Shown: piece after piece, positions 11,588-19,909 of the stretch | Layout: the number at the start of each line of letters is the position of its first letter | How positions within the stretch are numbered: position 1 is the stretch's first letter | Source of the DNA: Streptomyces indicus | Lineage (GTDB): Bacteria; Actinomycetota; Actinomycetes; Streptomycetales; Streptomycetaceae | DNA: 64,000 nucleotides | Direction of reading: 5' to 3' | NCBI RefSeq assembly: GCF_900100315.1 | Contig: NZ_FNFF01000001.1 | Coordinates: 1,426,001-1,490,000, forward strand | The notes under the pieces: generated by a model | Told to the model about the DNA's origin: nothing | Seen by the model: only the letters and a program-made list of their open reading frames with translations | Database searches by the model: none | Position numbers and translations under genes: made by a program

Positions 11588-12493
11588 ATGACACAGCAGA
11601 CGCAGAACCAGCAGGCGGAGAAGCAGCAGACGGAGAACCAGCAGACCGGGCGGACCGACCACCACCGGCGGATCCGGACCGTGCTCGTGACCCAGGCGAC
11701 CGGCAAGACCGGGCGGGTCGTGGCGGAGGCCGCCGAGCGGGCCGGGCTCGACGTGCGGCGCGGGTCGCGGTCCGCGGCCGTCCCCTTCGACTGGACGGAC
11801 CGCTCGACCTGGGACGCGGCGCTCGACGGGGTGGACGCGGTGTACCTGGCGCACTACTTCGACATCGGCGCCCCCGGGACGGCCGAGGACGTCGCGGCCC
11901 TCGCCGCGAAGGCCCTGGAGAAGGGCGTACGGCGGCTCGTACTGCTCTCGGCGCGCGGCGAGCCGCAGGCCGCGCCGGCCGAGCGGGCGCTGCGGGACTC
12001 GGGGGCGGACTGGACGATCGTGCAGGCCGCGTGGTTCATGCAGAACTTCAGCGAGGGCGAGATGTACGGCGGGATGCAGGCGACCGGCGAGCTGGCGTTC
12101 CCCGCCGGGGAGACCCTCGAACCCTTCATCGACACACGGGACATCGCGGACATCGTGGTGGCCGCGCTGACCGACGAGGCGCACATCGGCAAGGCGTACG
12201 ACGTCACCGGACCGCGGCTGCTCTCGTTCCGCACCGCCGTCGAGGAGATCGGCGCGGCGGCCGGCAGGGAGATCCCGTACATCCCCGTACCTGCACAGGC
12301 CTACGGCGAGATCCTCACCGAGATCGGAACGCCCGGACCGGTGGCGGAGTTCCTCGTCGAGCTCTTCGAGACGATGCTGGACGGGCACAATGCCTCGGTC
12401 ACGGACGGGGTCCGGCAGGCGCTGGGGCGCGCGCCGCGCACCTTCGAGGAGTTCGTACGGGAGCACGCGTCGGCCGGGACCTGGAAGGCCTGA
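11588..12493 (+). CDS. NmrA-like NAD(P)-binding protein (atypical short-chain dehydrogenase)
   Basis: 301 residues. The dinucleotide-binding motif VLVTQATGKTGRVVAEAAERAG follows an unusual Gln/Asn/Thr-rich N-terminus (MTQQTQNQQAEKQQTENQQT) encoded by repetitive CAG-type codons. Later features, AWFMQNFSEG, EPFIDTRDIADIVVAAL and AYDVTGPRLLSFRTAVEEI, are typical of NmrA/ergot-alkaloid-type atypical SDRs, which may act as reductases or redox sensors. No catalytic YxxxK is evident. ATG 11588 has GGAG only two bases upstream, so a slightly later or leaderless start is possible; the polar N-terminus may be partly untranslated. Confidence 0.83.
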   Translation: MTQQTQNQQAEKQQTENQQTGRTDHHRRIRTVLVTQATGKTGRVVAEAAERAGLDVRRGSRSAAVPFDWTDRSTWDAALDGVDAVYLAHYFDIGAPGTAEDVAALAAKALEKGVRRLVLLSARGEPQAAPAERALRDSGADWTIVQAAWFMQNFSEGEMYGGMQATGELAFPAGETLEPFIDTRDIADIVVAALTDEAHIGKAYDVTGPRLLSFRTAVEEIGAAAGREIPYIPVPAQAYGEILTEIGTPGPVAEFLVELFETMLDGHNASVTDGVRQALGRAPRTFEEFVREHASAGTWKA

Positions 12494-12509
12494 GGCAGGC
12501 CCCGGGCGC

Positions 12510-13694
12510 TCAGGGCCCGCCGTGCTCCCCGGGGGTGTCCTTCGTCGAGGGCTGCTTCGGGGGGCGCGGCTCTCCGTGCCGTTTCGCATGGGTGCGCAGC
12601 CGCGAGGTGACGTCGTCGGGGGGCAGGAACTGCGCCCAGCGCTCGGGGAATTCGGAGGGCATGTCCGGATCGTCCGGGTCGTCGTCCTCGGCGGCGGCCC
12701 GCGCGGCGGCCGCGCGCGCCACTTTCTCGACGGCCTTGGCCTCCCGCATCCGCTCGTTGGCCTCGCGGGCCGCGGCCGTCGCGATGGAGGGCCAGACCCG
12801 GTCGATCGCGGCGTTCACCGCCGCGCCGACCAGGACCGCGAAGGCCGAGACACCGATCCACAGGAGCACCGCGACCGGGGCGGCCAGCGATCCGTAGATG
12901 GTCGGCCCCTCCACGGTGTTGGTGAGGTAGATCCGCAGCAGGAAGCTGCCGAGCACCCACATGCCGAGCGCCACGAGCGCCCCGGGCACGTCCTCGATCC
13001 ACGGCGAACGCACCGGCACCGACACGTGGTAGAGCGTGGTGAGGAAGACGATGCCGAGCACGATGACCGTGGGCCAGTACAGGATCTGCACCACGGAGTC
13101 GCTCATCGGCACGAGCTGGAGCACCGCGTCGGGCCCGGCCACCATCAGCGGCAGCGCCACCGAGCCGATCACCAGGGCCACCAGGAACAACAGGAAGGCC
13201 AGGAGCCGGGTCTTCACGATGCCGCGCACGCCGTCGAGCCCGTACATCACGGTGATGGTGTCGATGAACACCGTCACGGCGCGCGAGCCCGACCACAGCG
13301 CGAGGATGAAGCCGAGCGAGATCACATCGGGCCGGCCGCCCTTGAGCACGTCGTCGAGGATCGGCTCCGCGATGTCGTGCACACCCCGGTCGGACAGCAC
13401 GGTGCGGGCCGCCTCCAGGATGTTGTCCCGTACGGACTGGATGGTCTCGGCGCCGGTCCAGGCGTCCACGTAACCGAGCAGGCCGACCAGCGAGAGCAGC
13501 AGCGGCGGCACCGACAGGAGCGTGAAGAACGCGGCCTCGGCGGCCAGGCCCAGAATGCGGTACTCGATACACGAGTTGACCGTGTCCTTGAGAAGCAGCC
13601 AGGCGGTCCTGCGCTTGGACACGTTGCGATACACGGCGCGGGCCCGGTGGAGCCGCCCCGAGGGGCGCTCGGGTGTTTCTTTTGCCTGGTGCAC
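12510..13694 (-). CDS. YihY/virulence factor BrkB family membrane protein
   Basis: About 394 residues and six hydrophobic segments between residues 45 and 300, matching the YihY/BrkB family of integral membrane proteins of unclear function. Typical segments are AAFFTLLSVPPLLLSLVGLLGY, ALWSGSRAVTVFIDTITVMYG and GSLAAPVAVLLWIGVSAFAVLVGAAVNA. The C-terminal 100 residues are a charged cytoplasmic tail. I chose GTG 13694 over ATG 13721 because the latter would overlap the divergent acyl-CoA dehydrogenase start, and because a symmetric -10 element at 13700-13706 places transcription start almost on this GTG. A leaderless mRNA is therefore likely. Confidence 0.86.
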   Translation of the reverse strand: MHQAKETPERPSGRLHRARAVYRNVSKRRTAWLLLKDTVNSCIEYRILGLAAEAAFFTLLSVPPLLLSLVGLLGYVDAWTGAETIQSVRDNILEAARTVLSDRGVHDIAEPILDDVLKGGRPDVISLGFILALWSGSRAVTVFIDTITVMYGLDGVRGIVKTRLLAFLLFLVALVIGSVALPLMVAGPDAVLQLVPMSDSVVQILYWPTVIVLGIVFLTTLYHVSVPVRSPWIEDVPGALVALGMWVLGSFLLRIYLTNTVEGPTIYGSLAAPVAVLLWIGVSAFAVLVGAAVNAAIDRVWPSIATAAAREANERMREAKAVEKVARAAAARAAAEDDDPDDPDMPSEFPERWAQFLPPDDVTSRLRTHAKRHGEPRPPKQPSTKDTPGEHGGP

Positions 13695-13699
13695 GTCCT

Positions 13700-13706
13700 T
13701 ACCGTA
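13700..13706. promoter_or_regulatory. Shared symmetric -10 element for two divergent leaderless genes
   Basis: TACCGTA reads as TACCGT on the plus strand and TACGGT on the minus strand, both fitting the actinobacterial TAnnnT -10 consensus. On each strand exactly six bases separate it from the start codon: ATG 13712 on plus, GTG 13694 on minus. The two starts are only 17 bp apart, too close for ordinary divergent promoters with leaders. Confidence 0.6.
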
Positions 13707-13711
13707 TCCGC

Positions 13712-15358
13712 ATGACCGCACCCACCCACACCGTCACCAACCAGGCCGAGCCCCTGGTGGGATACGACGTGTTCGCCGCCGACCGGGCTCTGGCGGAGGG
13801 CGTCGAGCGCCATCTGCCGCAAGGGCTGCGCGAGGAGGTGCGGGAGGAGCTGAGCGCGCTGGGGCGTGCGGCCGGTTCGACCCAGGCCCAGACATGGGGT
13901 GTTCAGGCCGACCGGCATCCGCCGGTGCTGCACACGCATGACCGGTACGGGCACCGGATCGACGAGGTGGAGTTCCACCCGGCCTGGCACCGGCTGCTCG
14001 CCAAGGGGGTCGGGGCGGGCCTGACCGGCGCGTGGACGCGTGAGCACGGTCACGTCCGGCGGGCGGCCGGATTCCTGGTGTGGACGCAGGTCGAGGCGGG
14101 GCACGGCTGTCCGCTGTCGATGACGCACGCGGCGGTGCCCGCGCTGCGCCACGAGCCGGAGCTCGCCGCCGTCTGGGAGCCGAAGCTCAGCTCGCTCGTG
14201 TACGACGAGGGGCTCAGGCCCCTGGCGCAGAAGGCCGGTGCGCTCGTCGGGATGGGCATGACGGAGAAGCAGGGCGGCAGCGACGTGCGCGCCAACACGA
14301 CGCGGGCCGAGGCGCTCGCGGAGGCCGGGACGTACGCGCTGACCGGACACAAGTGGTTCTGTTCGGCGCCGATGTCGGACGCCTTCCTGGTGCTCGCGCA
14401 GGCGCCGGGCGGGCTGACCTGCTTCCTGGTGCCGCGGGTCCTCGAGGACGGGACGCGCAACCGGTTCGCGATCCAGCGGCTCAAGGACAAGCTGGGCAAC
14501 CGGTCGAACGCGTCGGGCGAGGTGGAGTTCGACGGGACGTGGGCGCGCCGGGTCGGCGAGGAGGGGCGCGGGGTGCGCACCATCATCGAGATGGTGGCGG
14601 CAACGCGGCTCGACTGCGTGACGGGTTCGGCGGCCCTGATGCGGCAGGCGGTGGCGCAGGCGGTCCATCACACCGCGTACCGCAGCGCGTTCGGCGGTCT
14701 CCTTGTCGACAAACCGCTGATGCGCAACGTCCTGGCCGACCTCGCGGTCGAGTCGGAGGCGGCGACCACGCTGGCGCTCCGGCTCGCGGCGGCGTACGAC
14801 GGCGCCTACGGCGAAGGCAGTGCGCAGGAGCGGGCCTTTCTGCGGCTCGCGGTACCGGTCGCCAAGTACTGGGTGACCAAAAGATGTACGCCGTTGGTGG
14901 CCGAGGCCCTGGAGTGCCTGGGCGGCAACGGCTACGTCGAGGAGTCCGGGATGCCCCGGCTGCTGCGCGAGTCCCCGCTCAACTCCGTCTGGGAGGGCGC
15001 CGGGAACGTGCAGGCGCTCGACGTGCTGCGCGTCCTGCAACGCGAACCGCAGGCCTTCGACGCCTTCCTGCGCGAGGTGGGGCAGGCGCGCGGGGCCGAC
15101 CACCGGCTCGACGCGGCCATCAAGTCGCTGCTCACCGAACTCGCCGACCTGAGCGGCATCGAGGCGCGCGCCCGCCGGCTCGTGGAGCGGATGGCCGTGG
15201 TGCTCCAGGGCTCACTGCTCGTGCGGTTCGCCCCGTCGTATGTCGAGGAGGCGTACTGTGCCTCACGTCTCGGCGGTGACTGGGGCGTGTCGTTCGGCAC
15301 CCTGCCGCATACGTTGGATCTGGAGGCGGTCGTGGAGCGCGCGCGTCCGGTGGCATGA
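13712..15358 (+). CDS. aidB: AidB-like acyl-CoA dehydrogenase
   Basis: 548 residues, the long form typical of AidB, a flavoprotein of the alkylation response in E. coli. Diagnostic segments: VGMGMTEKQGGSDVRANTT and the middle-domain TGHKWFCSAPMSDAFLVLAQ. The C-terminal ECLGGNGYVEESGMPRLLRE plus SPLNSVWEGAGNVQALDVLR form the conserved AidB helix region. The family's usual catalytic Glu of fatty-acyl-CoA dehydrogenases cannot be located with certainty. ATG 13712 lies six bases after a TACCGT -10 element and has no ribosome-binding sequence, so it is probably leaderless. Whether it protects DNA or metabolises an acyl-CoA here is not shown. Confidence 0.88.
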   Translation: MTAPTHTVTNQAEPLVGYDVFAADRALAEGVERHLPQGLREEVREELSALGRAAGSTQAQTWGVQADRHPPVLHTHDRYGHRIDEVEFHPAWHRLLAKGVGAGLTGAWTREHGHVRRAAGFLVWTQVEAGHGCPLSMTHAAVPALRHEPELAAVWEPKLSSLVYDEGLRPLAQKAGALVGMGMTEKQGGSDVRANTTRAEALAEAGTYALTGHKWFCSAPMSDAFLVLAQAPGGLTCFLVPRVLEDGTRNRFAIQRLKDKLGNRSNASGEVEFDGTWARRVGEEGRGVRTIIEMVAATRLDCVTGSAALMRQAVAQAVHHTAYRSAFGGLLVDKPLMRNVLADLAVESEAATTLALRLAAAYDGAYGEGSAQERAFLRLAVPVAKYWVTKRCTPLVAEALECLGGNGYVEESGMPRLLRESPLNSVWEGAGNVQALDVLRVLQREPQAFDAFLREVGQARGADHRLDAAIKSLLTELADLSGIEARARRLVERMAVVLQGSLLVRFAPSYVEEAYCASRLGGDWGVSFGTLPHTLDLEAVVERARPVA

Positions 15359-15396
15359 GCCGCGCCGGGTCCCGGTGGCGGAACGCCCTCGTGGTC

Positions 15397-15434
15397 GCGG
15401 GGGTGGTGCTGCGCCGACACGGCACCACCCCCGC
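15397..15434 (+). terminator. 13-bp perfect hairpin after aidB
   Basis: GCGGGGGTGGTGC (15397-15409) and GCACCACCCCCGC (15422-15434) pair perfectly around 12 bases, 38 bases after the aidB stop. A likely terminator. The remaining non-coding stretch to 15653 shows no other clear element. Confidence 0.75.
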
Positions 15435-15653
15435 CTCATGGCCCCGTAGTCAGGCGGGCATGAACGCCGCAGAAGCGGCGGCCGGTTCATTTTCGGTCGG
15501 CCGCGCGCTTGTCCGCGAGAGTTGCAAGGGGTTGCATCGTGGGGGCCCGCGGCGACGGGACCTCACGAACCGCCCTCCGTGGTCCCCCTGTTCGGGGGGA
15601 CCGGTGCGGCGACGGGTGAAGCACGATGCGCACTGGTGTTGTGGGAGGCTCCG

Positions 15654-16946
15654 GTGACGAATGCAACGATCGACCTGGTCAGGCTGGCGGCGATGGACTC
15701 CGTCCATGCGGCCCGGGTGCTCAGGGGCGTGCGCGACGCCGCGCTCTCCGGGCAGCGGCCGCCGGTCGAACCGCGCCCGGTGATCGAGGAGTCCTGGGGG
15801 CGGATGCTGCGCGGCGGCGTGGACCCGGACCGCGATGTGCGCAACGGGCTGCTGTCCCGCGAGGAGCTGGAGGAGCGCCGGCGCTCCTCGGGGCTCGCCG
15901 AGGTGCTTCCGGAGCTGCGCCGCGGACTCGTGTCCATCGCCGACGCGGCGCAGCACATCATGGTGGTCGCGGACACCGAGGGACGGGTGCTGTGGCGCGA
16001 GGGCTCCTCGGCCGTGCTGCGGATGGCCGACGGCCACGGCTTCGAGCTGGGCGCGGACTGGACCGAGGCGACCGTGGGCACCAACGGGGTCGGCACGCCG
16101 CTGATCACCCGCCGCCCGGTGCAGGTGTTCTCGGCGGAGCATTTCGTACGGACCCATCACAACTGGACCTGCGCGGGCTCCCCGGTGACCGATCCGCGGG
16201 ACGGCCGTCTCATCGGCGTGGTCGATGTGAGCGGACCGCTCGACACGATGCATCCGGCGACCCTCGCCCTCGTGCACTCGGTGACCCGGCTCGCCGAGGC
16301 CGAGCTGCGCACCCGGCATCTGACCACCCTGGACCGGCTGCGCACCACGGCCGTACCGCTGCTCGCCGGGATCAAGGGCCGGGCGCTCGTCGTGGACTCC
16401 CACGGCTGGACCGCCGCCGTCACGGGCATGGCGCCGGCCGACCGGATCGCGCTGCCCAAGTCGTTCGGGCCGGGCCGGGCCTGGCTGCCCTCGCTCGGCG
16501 AGTGCCGGATCGAGCCGCTGCCCGGCGGCTGGCTGCTGCGGCCCGACGAGAGCGAGGACGGCAGGCCCGGCACGTCCGCCACGGTGCTGCTCGACCTGAG
16601 CAGTCCGCGCCACTGGACCGTCACCGTGACCGGCGACACGGGGAGCTGGACCCATGAACTGACCCCGCGCCACGCCGAGTTGCTCTACCTGCTGGCCGTC
16701 TCGCCCACGGGCAGCACCGCGCCCGCGCTGGCCGGCGAGCTGTTCGGCGACCCCGGCCGCGCGGTGACCGTGCGCGCCGAGCTGTCGCGGATACGGCGGT
16801 ATCTGGCGGGGCTCCTGGAGGGCCGGCCGTATCGTTTCCGCGAGGACGTGGACGTCCGCGTGACGCTCCCGGACGACCCGGCCGACCTGCTGCCCCAGTC
16901 GAGGGTGCGGACGGTGGTGCGGGCGCGGCGGGGCGAGCGGGTCTGA
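15654..16946 (+). CDS. GAF-domain transcriptional regulator
   Basis: 430 residues. The N-terminal part resembles the sensor half of AcoR-type activators: RPVIEESWGRML, then a GAF domain with HIMVVADTEGRVLWREGSSAVL, GADWTEATVGTNGVGTPLITRRPVQVFSAEHF and the cysteine of WTCAGSPVTDP. Unlike AcoR it lacks a sigma-54 AAA+ domain. The last 110 residues instead look like a winged helix (HELTPRHAELLYLLAVSP, VTVRAELSRIRRYLAGLLEGRPYRF). GTG 15654 has GGGAGG (15643-15648) five bases upstream. Such actinobacterial proteins often sit near alcohol or aldehyde metabolism genes; no such neighbour is here, so its target is unknown. Confidence 0.82.
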   Translation: MTNATIDLVRLAAMDSVHAARVLRGVRDAALSGQRPPVEPRPVIEESWGRMLRGGVDPDRDVRNGLLSREELEERRRSSGLAEVLPELRRGLVSIADAAQHIMVVADTEGRVLWREGSSAVLRMADGHGFELGADWTEATVGTNGVGTPLITRRPVQVFSAEHFVRTHHNWTCAGSPVTDPRDGRLIGVVDVSGPLDTMHPATLALVHSVTRLAEAELRTRHLTTLDRLRTTAVPLLAGIKGRALVVDSHGWTAAVTGMAPADRIALPKSFGPGRAWLPSLGECRIEPLPGGWLLRPDESEDGRPGTSATVLLDLSSPRHWTVTVTGDTGSWTHELTPRHAELLYLLAVSPTGSTAPALAGELFGDPGRAVTVRAELSRIRRYLAGLLEGRPYRFREDVDVRVTLPDDPADLLPQSRVRTVVRARRGERV

Positions 16947-17016
16947 GCGCAGGCAGGCCTAGACGGTCTCGGGCCCCCTTTGGGAGCGCGAGCCGCCCCA
17001 TGGTTCGCTGGGCACC

Positions 17017-17571
17017 ATGAGCATCACTGTGACCACTTGGTCCCTGGAGCAGACCTCGCCCGCCGACCTCAGGCCCGCACGCGAACCGGATCCCGCGGCC
17101 GGCGTGCGCATCGAGCGGGCCGAGGTGCCCTCCGCGGACTTCAGCCGCTTCCTCTACTCGGCCGTCGGCGGCGACATCTTCTGGACGGACCGGCTCGCGC
17201 TCAGCCGCGAGGAGTGGCAGCAGCACCTGGAGCGTCCGGGGGTCGAGACGTGGGTCGCGTACGAGAAGGGGACGCCGGCCGGCTATGTGGAGCTCGACCC
17301 GCAGGACGAGGGGGTCGTGGAGATCGTCTACTTCGGCCTGATCCCGGCCTTCCGCGGCCGCCGCATCGGCGGCCACCTCCTGTCGTACGGCACCGCGCGC
17401 GCCTGGGACCTCGCCGAGCGCTGGCCGGGACGCACCCCGACGAAGCGGGTGTGGCTGCACACGTGCAGCCTCGACGGCGAGCACGCGATGGACAACTACC
17501 GGCGGCGGGGCTTCCGCCTGTTCGACACGAAGGTGGCGGAGGAGGCCGAGCGCCCGTCGCGCGCATGGTGA
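17017..17571 (+). CDS. GNAT family N-acetyltransferase
   Basis: 184 residues. The acetyl-CoA-binding signature is VVEIVYFGLIPAFRGRRIGGHLLSYGTARAWD, with RGRRIGG as the pyrophosphate loop, followed by VWLHTCSLDGEHAMDNYRRRGFRLF. The substrate is not predictable. A monocistronic gene between the GAF regulator and the sulfur operon. The next 190 bases hold only short inverted repeats before the leader peptide. Confidence 0.85.
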   Translation: MSITVTTWSLEQTSPADLRPAREPDPAAGVRIERAEVPSADFSRFLYSAVGGDIFWTDRLALSREEWQQHLERPGVETWVAYEKGTPAGYVELDPQDEGVVEIVYFGLIPAFRGRRIGGHLLSYGTARAWDLAERWPGRTPTKRVWLHTCSLDGEHAMDNYRRRGFRLFDTKVAEEAERPSRAW

Positions 17572-17696
17572 CGCGGCCCCTCGCACCCGCGGCAGCCTGC
17601 CGCACCTGACCTGCCGGGGCGATCCGCCCCCGCGCGGCCCGGGTGACCTGCACCGATACGGTCCAGGTGACCCGGGCCACATTGTCTCGCGATACG

Positions 17697-17739
17697 GGAC
17701 ATCCATGTCCGCATGATGGACGATGCTGGACTGGGTCCA
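17697..17739 (+). promoter_or_regulatory. Inverted repeats upstream of the sulfur operon leader
   Basis: GGACAT-CC-ATGTCC (17697-17710) and TGGAC-TGG-GTCCA (17727-17739) are two perfect small inverted repeats 24-66 bases before the leader-peptide start. They are candidate operator or promoter-proximal sites for the sulfate-assimilation operon. The protein that would bind is not identified. Confidence 0.35.
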
Positions 17740-17762
17740 AAGTCCCGTGCCACGCTTCCGTC

Positions 17763-17846
17763 ATGTCTCGAGCTGGAATTGCCTTGGTGAGTCGGCGTCA
17801 CGTCGACCTCGGCCGCGTGTCCAGCGCCATCTGTCCGGCGCGCTGA
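17763..17846 (+). CDS. Leader peptide of the sulfate-assimilation operon
   Basis: A 27-residue frame starting MSRAGIALV and ending RRHVDLGRVSSAICPAR, with a single cysteine codon four codons before the stop. I recognise this as the actinobacterial 'putative leader peptide' type found ahead of sulfur-assimilation genes. The stop lies 142 bases before the sulfite reductase start, and a nested hairpin occupies that gap. A cysteine-responsive attenuation role fits, by analogy with cysteine-codon upstream frames studied in mycobacteria. The peptide itself probably has no function beyond its translation. Confidence 0.8.
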   Translation: MSRAGIALVSRRHVDLGRVSSAICPAR

Positions 17847-17895
17847 AGCTCTCAGCACCACGCTCGCAATTCCCCACGCTCCACCTCTCTTTGAT

Positions 17896-17956
17896 GACCT
17901 GGCGCAATGACGCGCGCGTACTCCCGTACGCCTGAAATCCCGCGTTTGCGCAGGTC
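17896..17956 (+). promoter_or_regulatory. Nested stem-loops between leader peptide and cysI
   Basis: GACCTGGCGCAA (17896-17907) pairs with TTGCGCAGGTC (17946-17956), an 11-bp stem with one bulged base. Inside its loop GCGTAC-TCCC-GTACGC (17916-17931) forms a perfect 6-bp hairpin. The outer stem ends 17 bases before the cysI ribosome-binding sequence. This is a credible attenuator or translation-control structure coupled to the leader peptide. Confidence 0.55.
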
Positions 17957-17988
17957 AGAGCCGCTCATCTGCAGTGAAGGACACGCCC

Positions 17989-19683
17989 ATGGCCGCCACC
18001 CCCGAGAAGCCCGCACCCGCCCCACGCCGCCGGCCGGGACGCCACCGCGGCGAGGGTCAGTGGGCCGTCGGTCACTTCACTCCGCTCAACGGCAACGAGC
18101 AGTTCAAGAAGGACGACGACGGTCTCAATGTGCGGACACGTATTGAGACGATCTACTCCAAGACGGGTTTCGACTCGATCGACCCCAACGACCTGCGCGG
18201 ACGGATGCGCTGGTGGGGTCTGTACACCCAGCGCAAGCCCGGGATCGACGGCGGAAAGACGGCCATCCTCGAGCCCGAGGAGCTGGACGACAAGTACTTC
18301 ATGCTGCGCGTCCGGATCGACGGCGGCCGCCTCACCACCGAGCAGCTGCGGGTGATCGGTGAGATCTCGCAGGAGTTCGCGCGCGGCACCGCGGACATCA
18401 CGGACCGGCAGAACATCCAGTACCACTGGATCCGTATCGAGGACGTGCCCGAGATCTGGCGCCGGCTCGAAGCGGTGGGCCTGTCCACCACCGAGGCCTG
18501 CGGTGACACCCCGCGCGTGATCCTCGGCTCGCCCGTCGCGGGCATCGCCGAGGACGAGATCATCGACGGCACGCCCGCCCTCGACGAGATCCACCGCCGC
18601 ATCGTGGGCAACCCCGCGTTCTCCAATCTGCCGCGGAAGTTCAAGTCCGCGATCTCCGGCTCGCCGCTGCTCGACGTGGCGCACGAGATCAACGACATCG
18701 CCTTCGTCGGCGTCGAACACCCCGAGCACGGGCCCGGGTTCGACGTCTGGGTCGGCGGCGGTCTGTCCACCAACCCGAAGATCGGCCAGCGCCTCGGCGC
18801 GTGGGTGCCGCTCGACGAGGTGCCCGATGTCTTCGAGGGCGTCATCTCGATCTTCCGCGACTACGGCTACCGCCGGCTGCGCACCCGCGCCCGCCTGAAG
18901 TTCCTGGTCGCCGACTGGGGCACGGAGAAGTTCCGCCAGGTCCTGGAGGACGAGTACCTGAAGCGCAAGCTGATCGACGGGCCCGCGCCCGCGCAGCCCG
19001 TGGGCCGCTGGCGCGACCACGTCGGGGTGCACCGGCAGAAGGACGGCAACTTCTACGTGGGCTTCGCGCCGCGCGTCGGCCGCGTGGACGGTGCCACCCT
19101 CACCAAGATCTCCGAGGTGGCCGCGGCCCACGGCTCGGGTCGCCTCCGCACCACCGCCGAGCAGAAGATGCTGGTGCTCGACGTCGCCGAGGACCAGGTC
19201 CCGTCCCTGGTGGAGGCGCTCGAAGCGCTCGACCTGACGGTCAACCCCTCGCCGTTCCGGCGCGGCACGATGGCCTGCACCGGCATCGAGTTCTGCAAGC
19301 TGGCGATCGTCGAGACCAAGGCCCGCGGCGCCTCGCTGATCGACGAACTCGAGCGCCGCATCCCCGAGTTCGACGAGCCGATCACCATCAACATCAACGG
19401 CTGCCCCAACGCCTGCGCCCGTATCCAGGTCGCGGACATCGGTCTCAAGGGCCAGCTGGTGCTCGACGACAACGGCGAGCAGGTCGAGGGCTACCAGGTG
19501 CACCTCGGCGGCGCGCTCGGTCTAGAGGCCGGGTTCGGCCGCAAGGTCCGCGGTCTGAAGGTCACTTCGGCCGAGCTGCCCGACTACATCGAGCGGGTCC
19601 TCAAGCGGTTCGAGGCCGAGCGCGAGGAAGGAGAGCGGTTCGCGACCTGGACCGCCCGCGCCTCGGAGGAGGCCCTCTCGTGA
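17989..19683 (+). CDS. cysI: Ferredoxin-type sulfite reductase (nitrite/sulfite reductase family)
   Basis: Reduces sulfite to sulfide with six electrons, using siroheme and a [4Fe-4S] cluster. The 564 residues contain the cluster/siroheme ligands as C430-TGIEF-C436 and C472-PNA-C476, plus two ferredoxin-like half-domains (IRIDGGRLTTEQLR and GRLRTTAEQKML). WGLYTQR and TEACGDTPR match the Tyr and Cys that are cross-linked beside siroheme in the mycobacterial enzyme. I chose ATG 17989 because GTGAAGGA (17974-17981) lies seven bases upstream and is itself the earlier in-frame GTG. Sulfite rather than nitrite is inferred from the downstream cysHCDN genes. Confidence 0.93.
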   Translation: MAATPEKPAPAPRRRPGRHRGEGQWAVGHFTPLNGNEQFKKDDDGLNVRTRIETIYSKTGFDSIDPNDLRGRMRWWGLYTQRKPGIDGGKTAILEPEELDDKYFMLRVRIDGGRLTTEQLRVIGEISQEFARGTADITDRQNIQYHWIRIEDVPEIWRRLEAVGLSTTEACGDTPRVILGSPVAGIAEDEIIDGTPALDEIHRRIVGNPAFSNLPRKFKSAISGSPLLDVAHEINDIAFVGVEHPEHGPGFDVWVGGGLSTNPKIGQRLGAWVPLDEVPDVFEGVISIFRDYGYRRLRTRARLKFLVADWGTEKFRQVLEDEYLKRKLIDGPAPAQPVGRWRDHVGVHRQKDGNFYVGFAPRVGRVDGATLTKISEVAAAHGSGRLRTTAEQKMLVLDVAEDQVPSLVEALEALDLTVNPSPFRRGTMACTGIEFCKLAIVETKARGASLIDELERRIPEFDEPITININGCPNACARIQVADIGLKGQLVLDDNGEQVEGYQVHLGGALGLEAGFGRKVRGLKVTSAELPDYIERVLKRFEAEREEGERFATWTARASEEALS

Positions 19684-19711
19684 GCGCGGCGAACGAGGCG
19701 AGGGGCACGGC

Positions 19712-19909
19712 ATGAGCGAGCGAGCGGCGCCCTTCCACTGCCCGTACTGCGGGGACGAGGATCTGCGCCCCAACGAGACAGGTCACGGCGCCTGGGAATG
19801 CGCGGCGTGCAACCGCGCCTTCCAGCTGAAGTTCCTCGGGCTGCTCGCCCGGGGAGTTCGGCGGACCGCCGATCAGGCAGTCAACTCCGGTGGAGGGGAC
19901 GAGATATGA
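19712..19909 (+). CDS. 65-residue zinc-ribbon-like protein in the sulfur operon
   Basis: Two CxxC pairs, HCPYCGDEDL (C10, C13) and WECAACNRAFQLKF (C30, C33), suggest a zinc ribbon or rubredoxin-like metal site. The remaining C-terminal residues are polar. It starts 28 bases after cysI and overlaps cysH by 4 bp (ATGA), with the cysH ribosome site inside its last codons, so the two are translationally coupled. I know this small gene as a conserved passenger between cysI and cysH in Streptomyces; no function is established. Electron transfer to the reductase or metal sensing are guesses. Confidence 0.75.
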   Translation: MSERAAPFHCPYCGDEDLRPNETGHGAWECAACNRAFQLKFLGLLARGVRRTADQAVNSGGGDEI

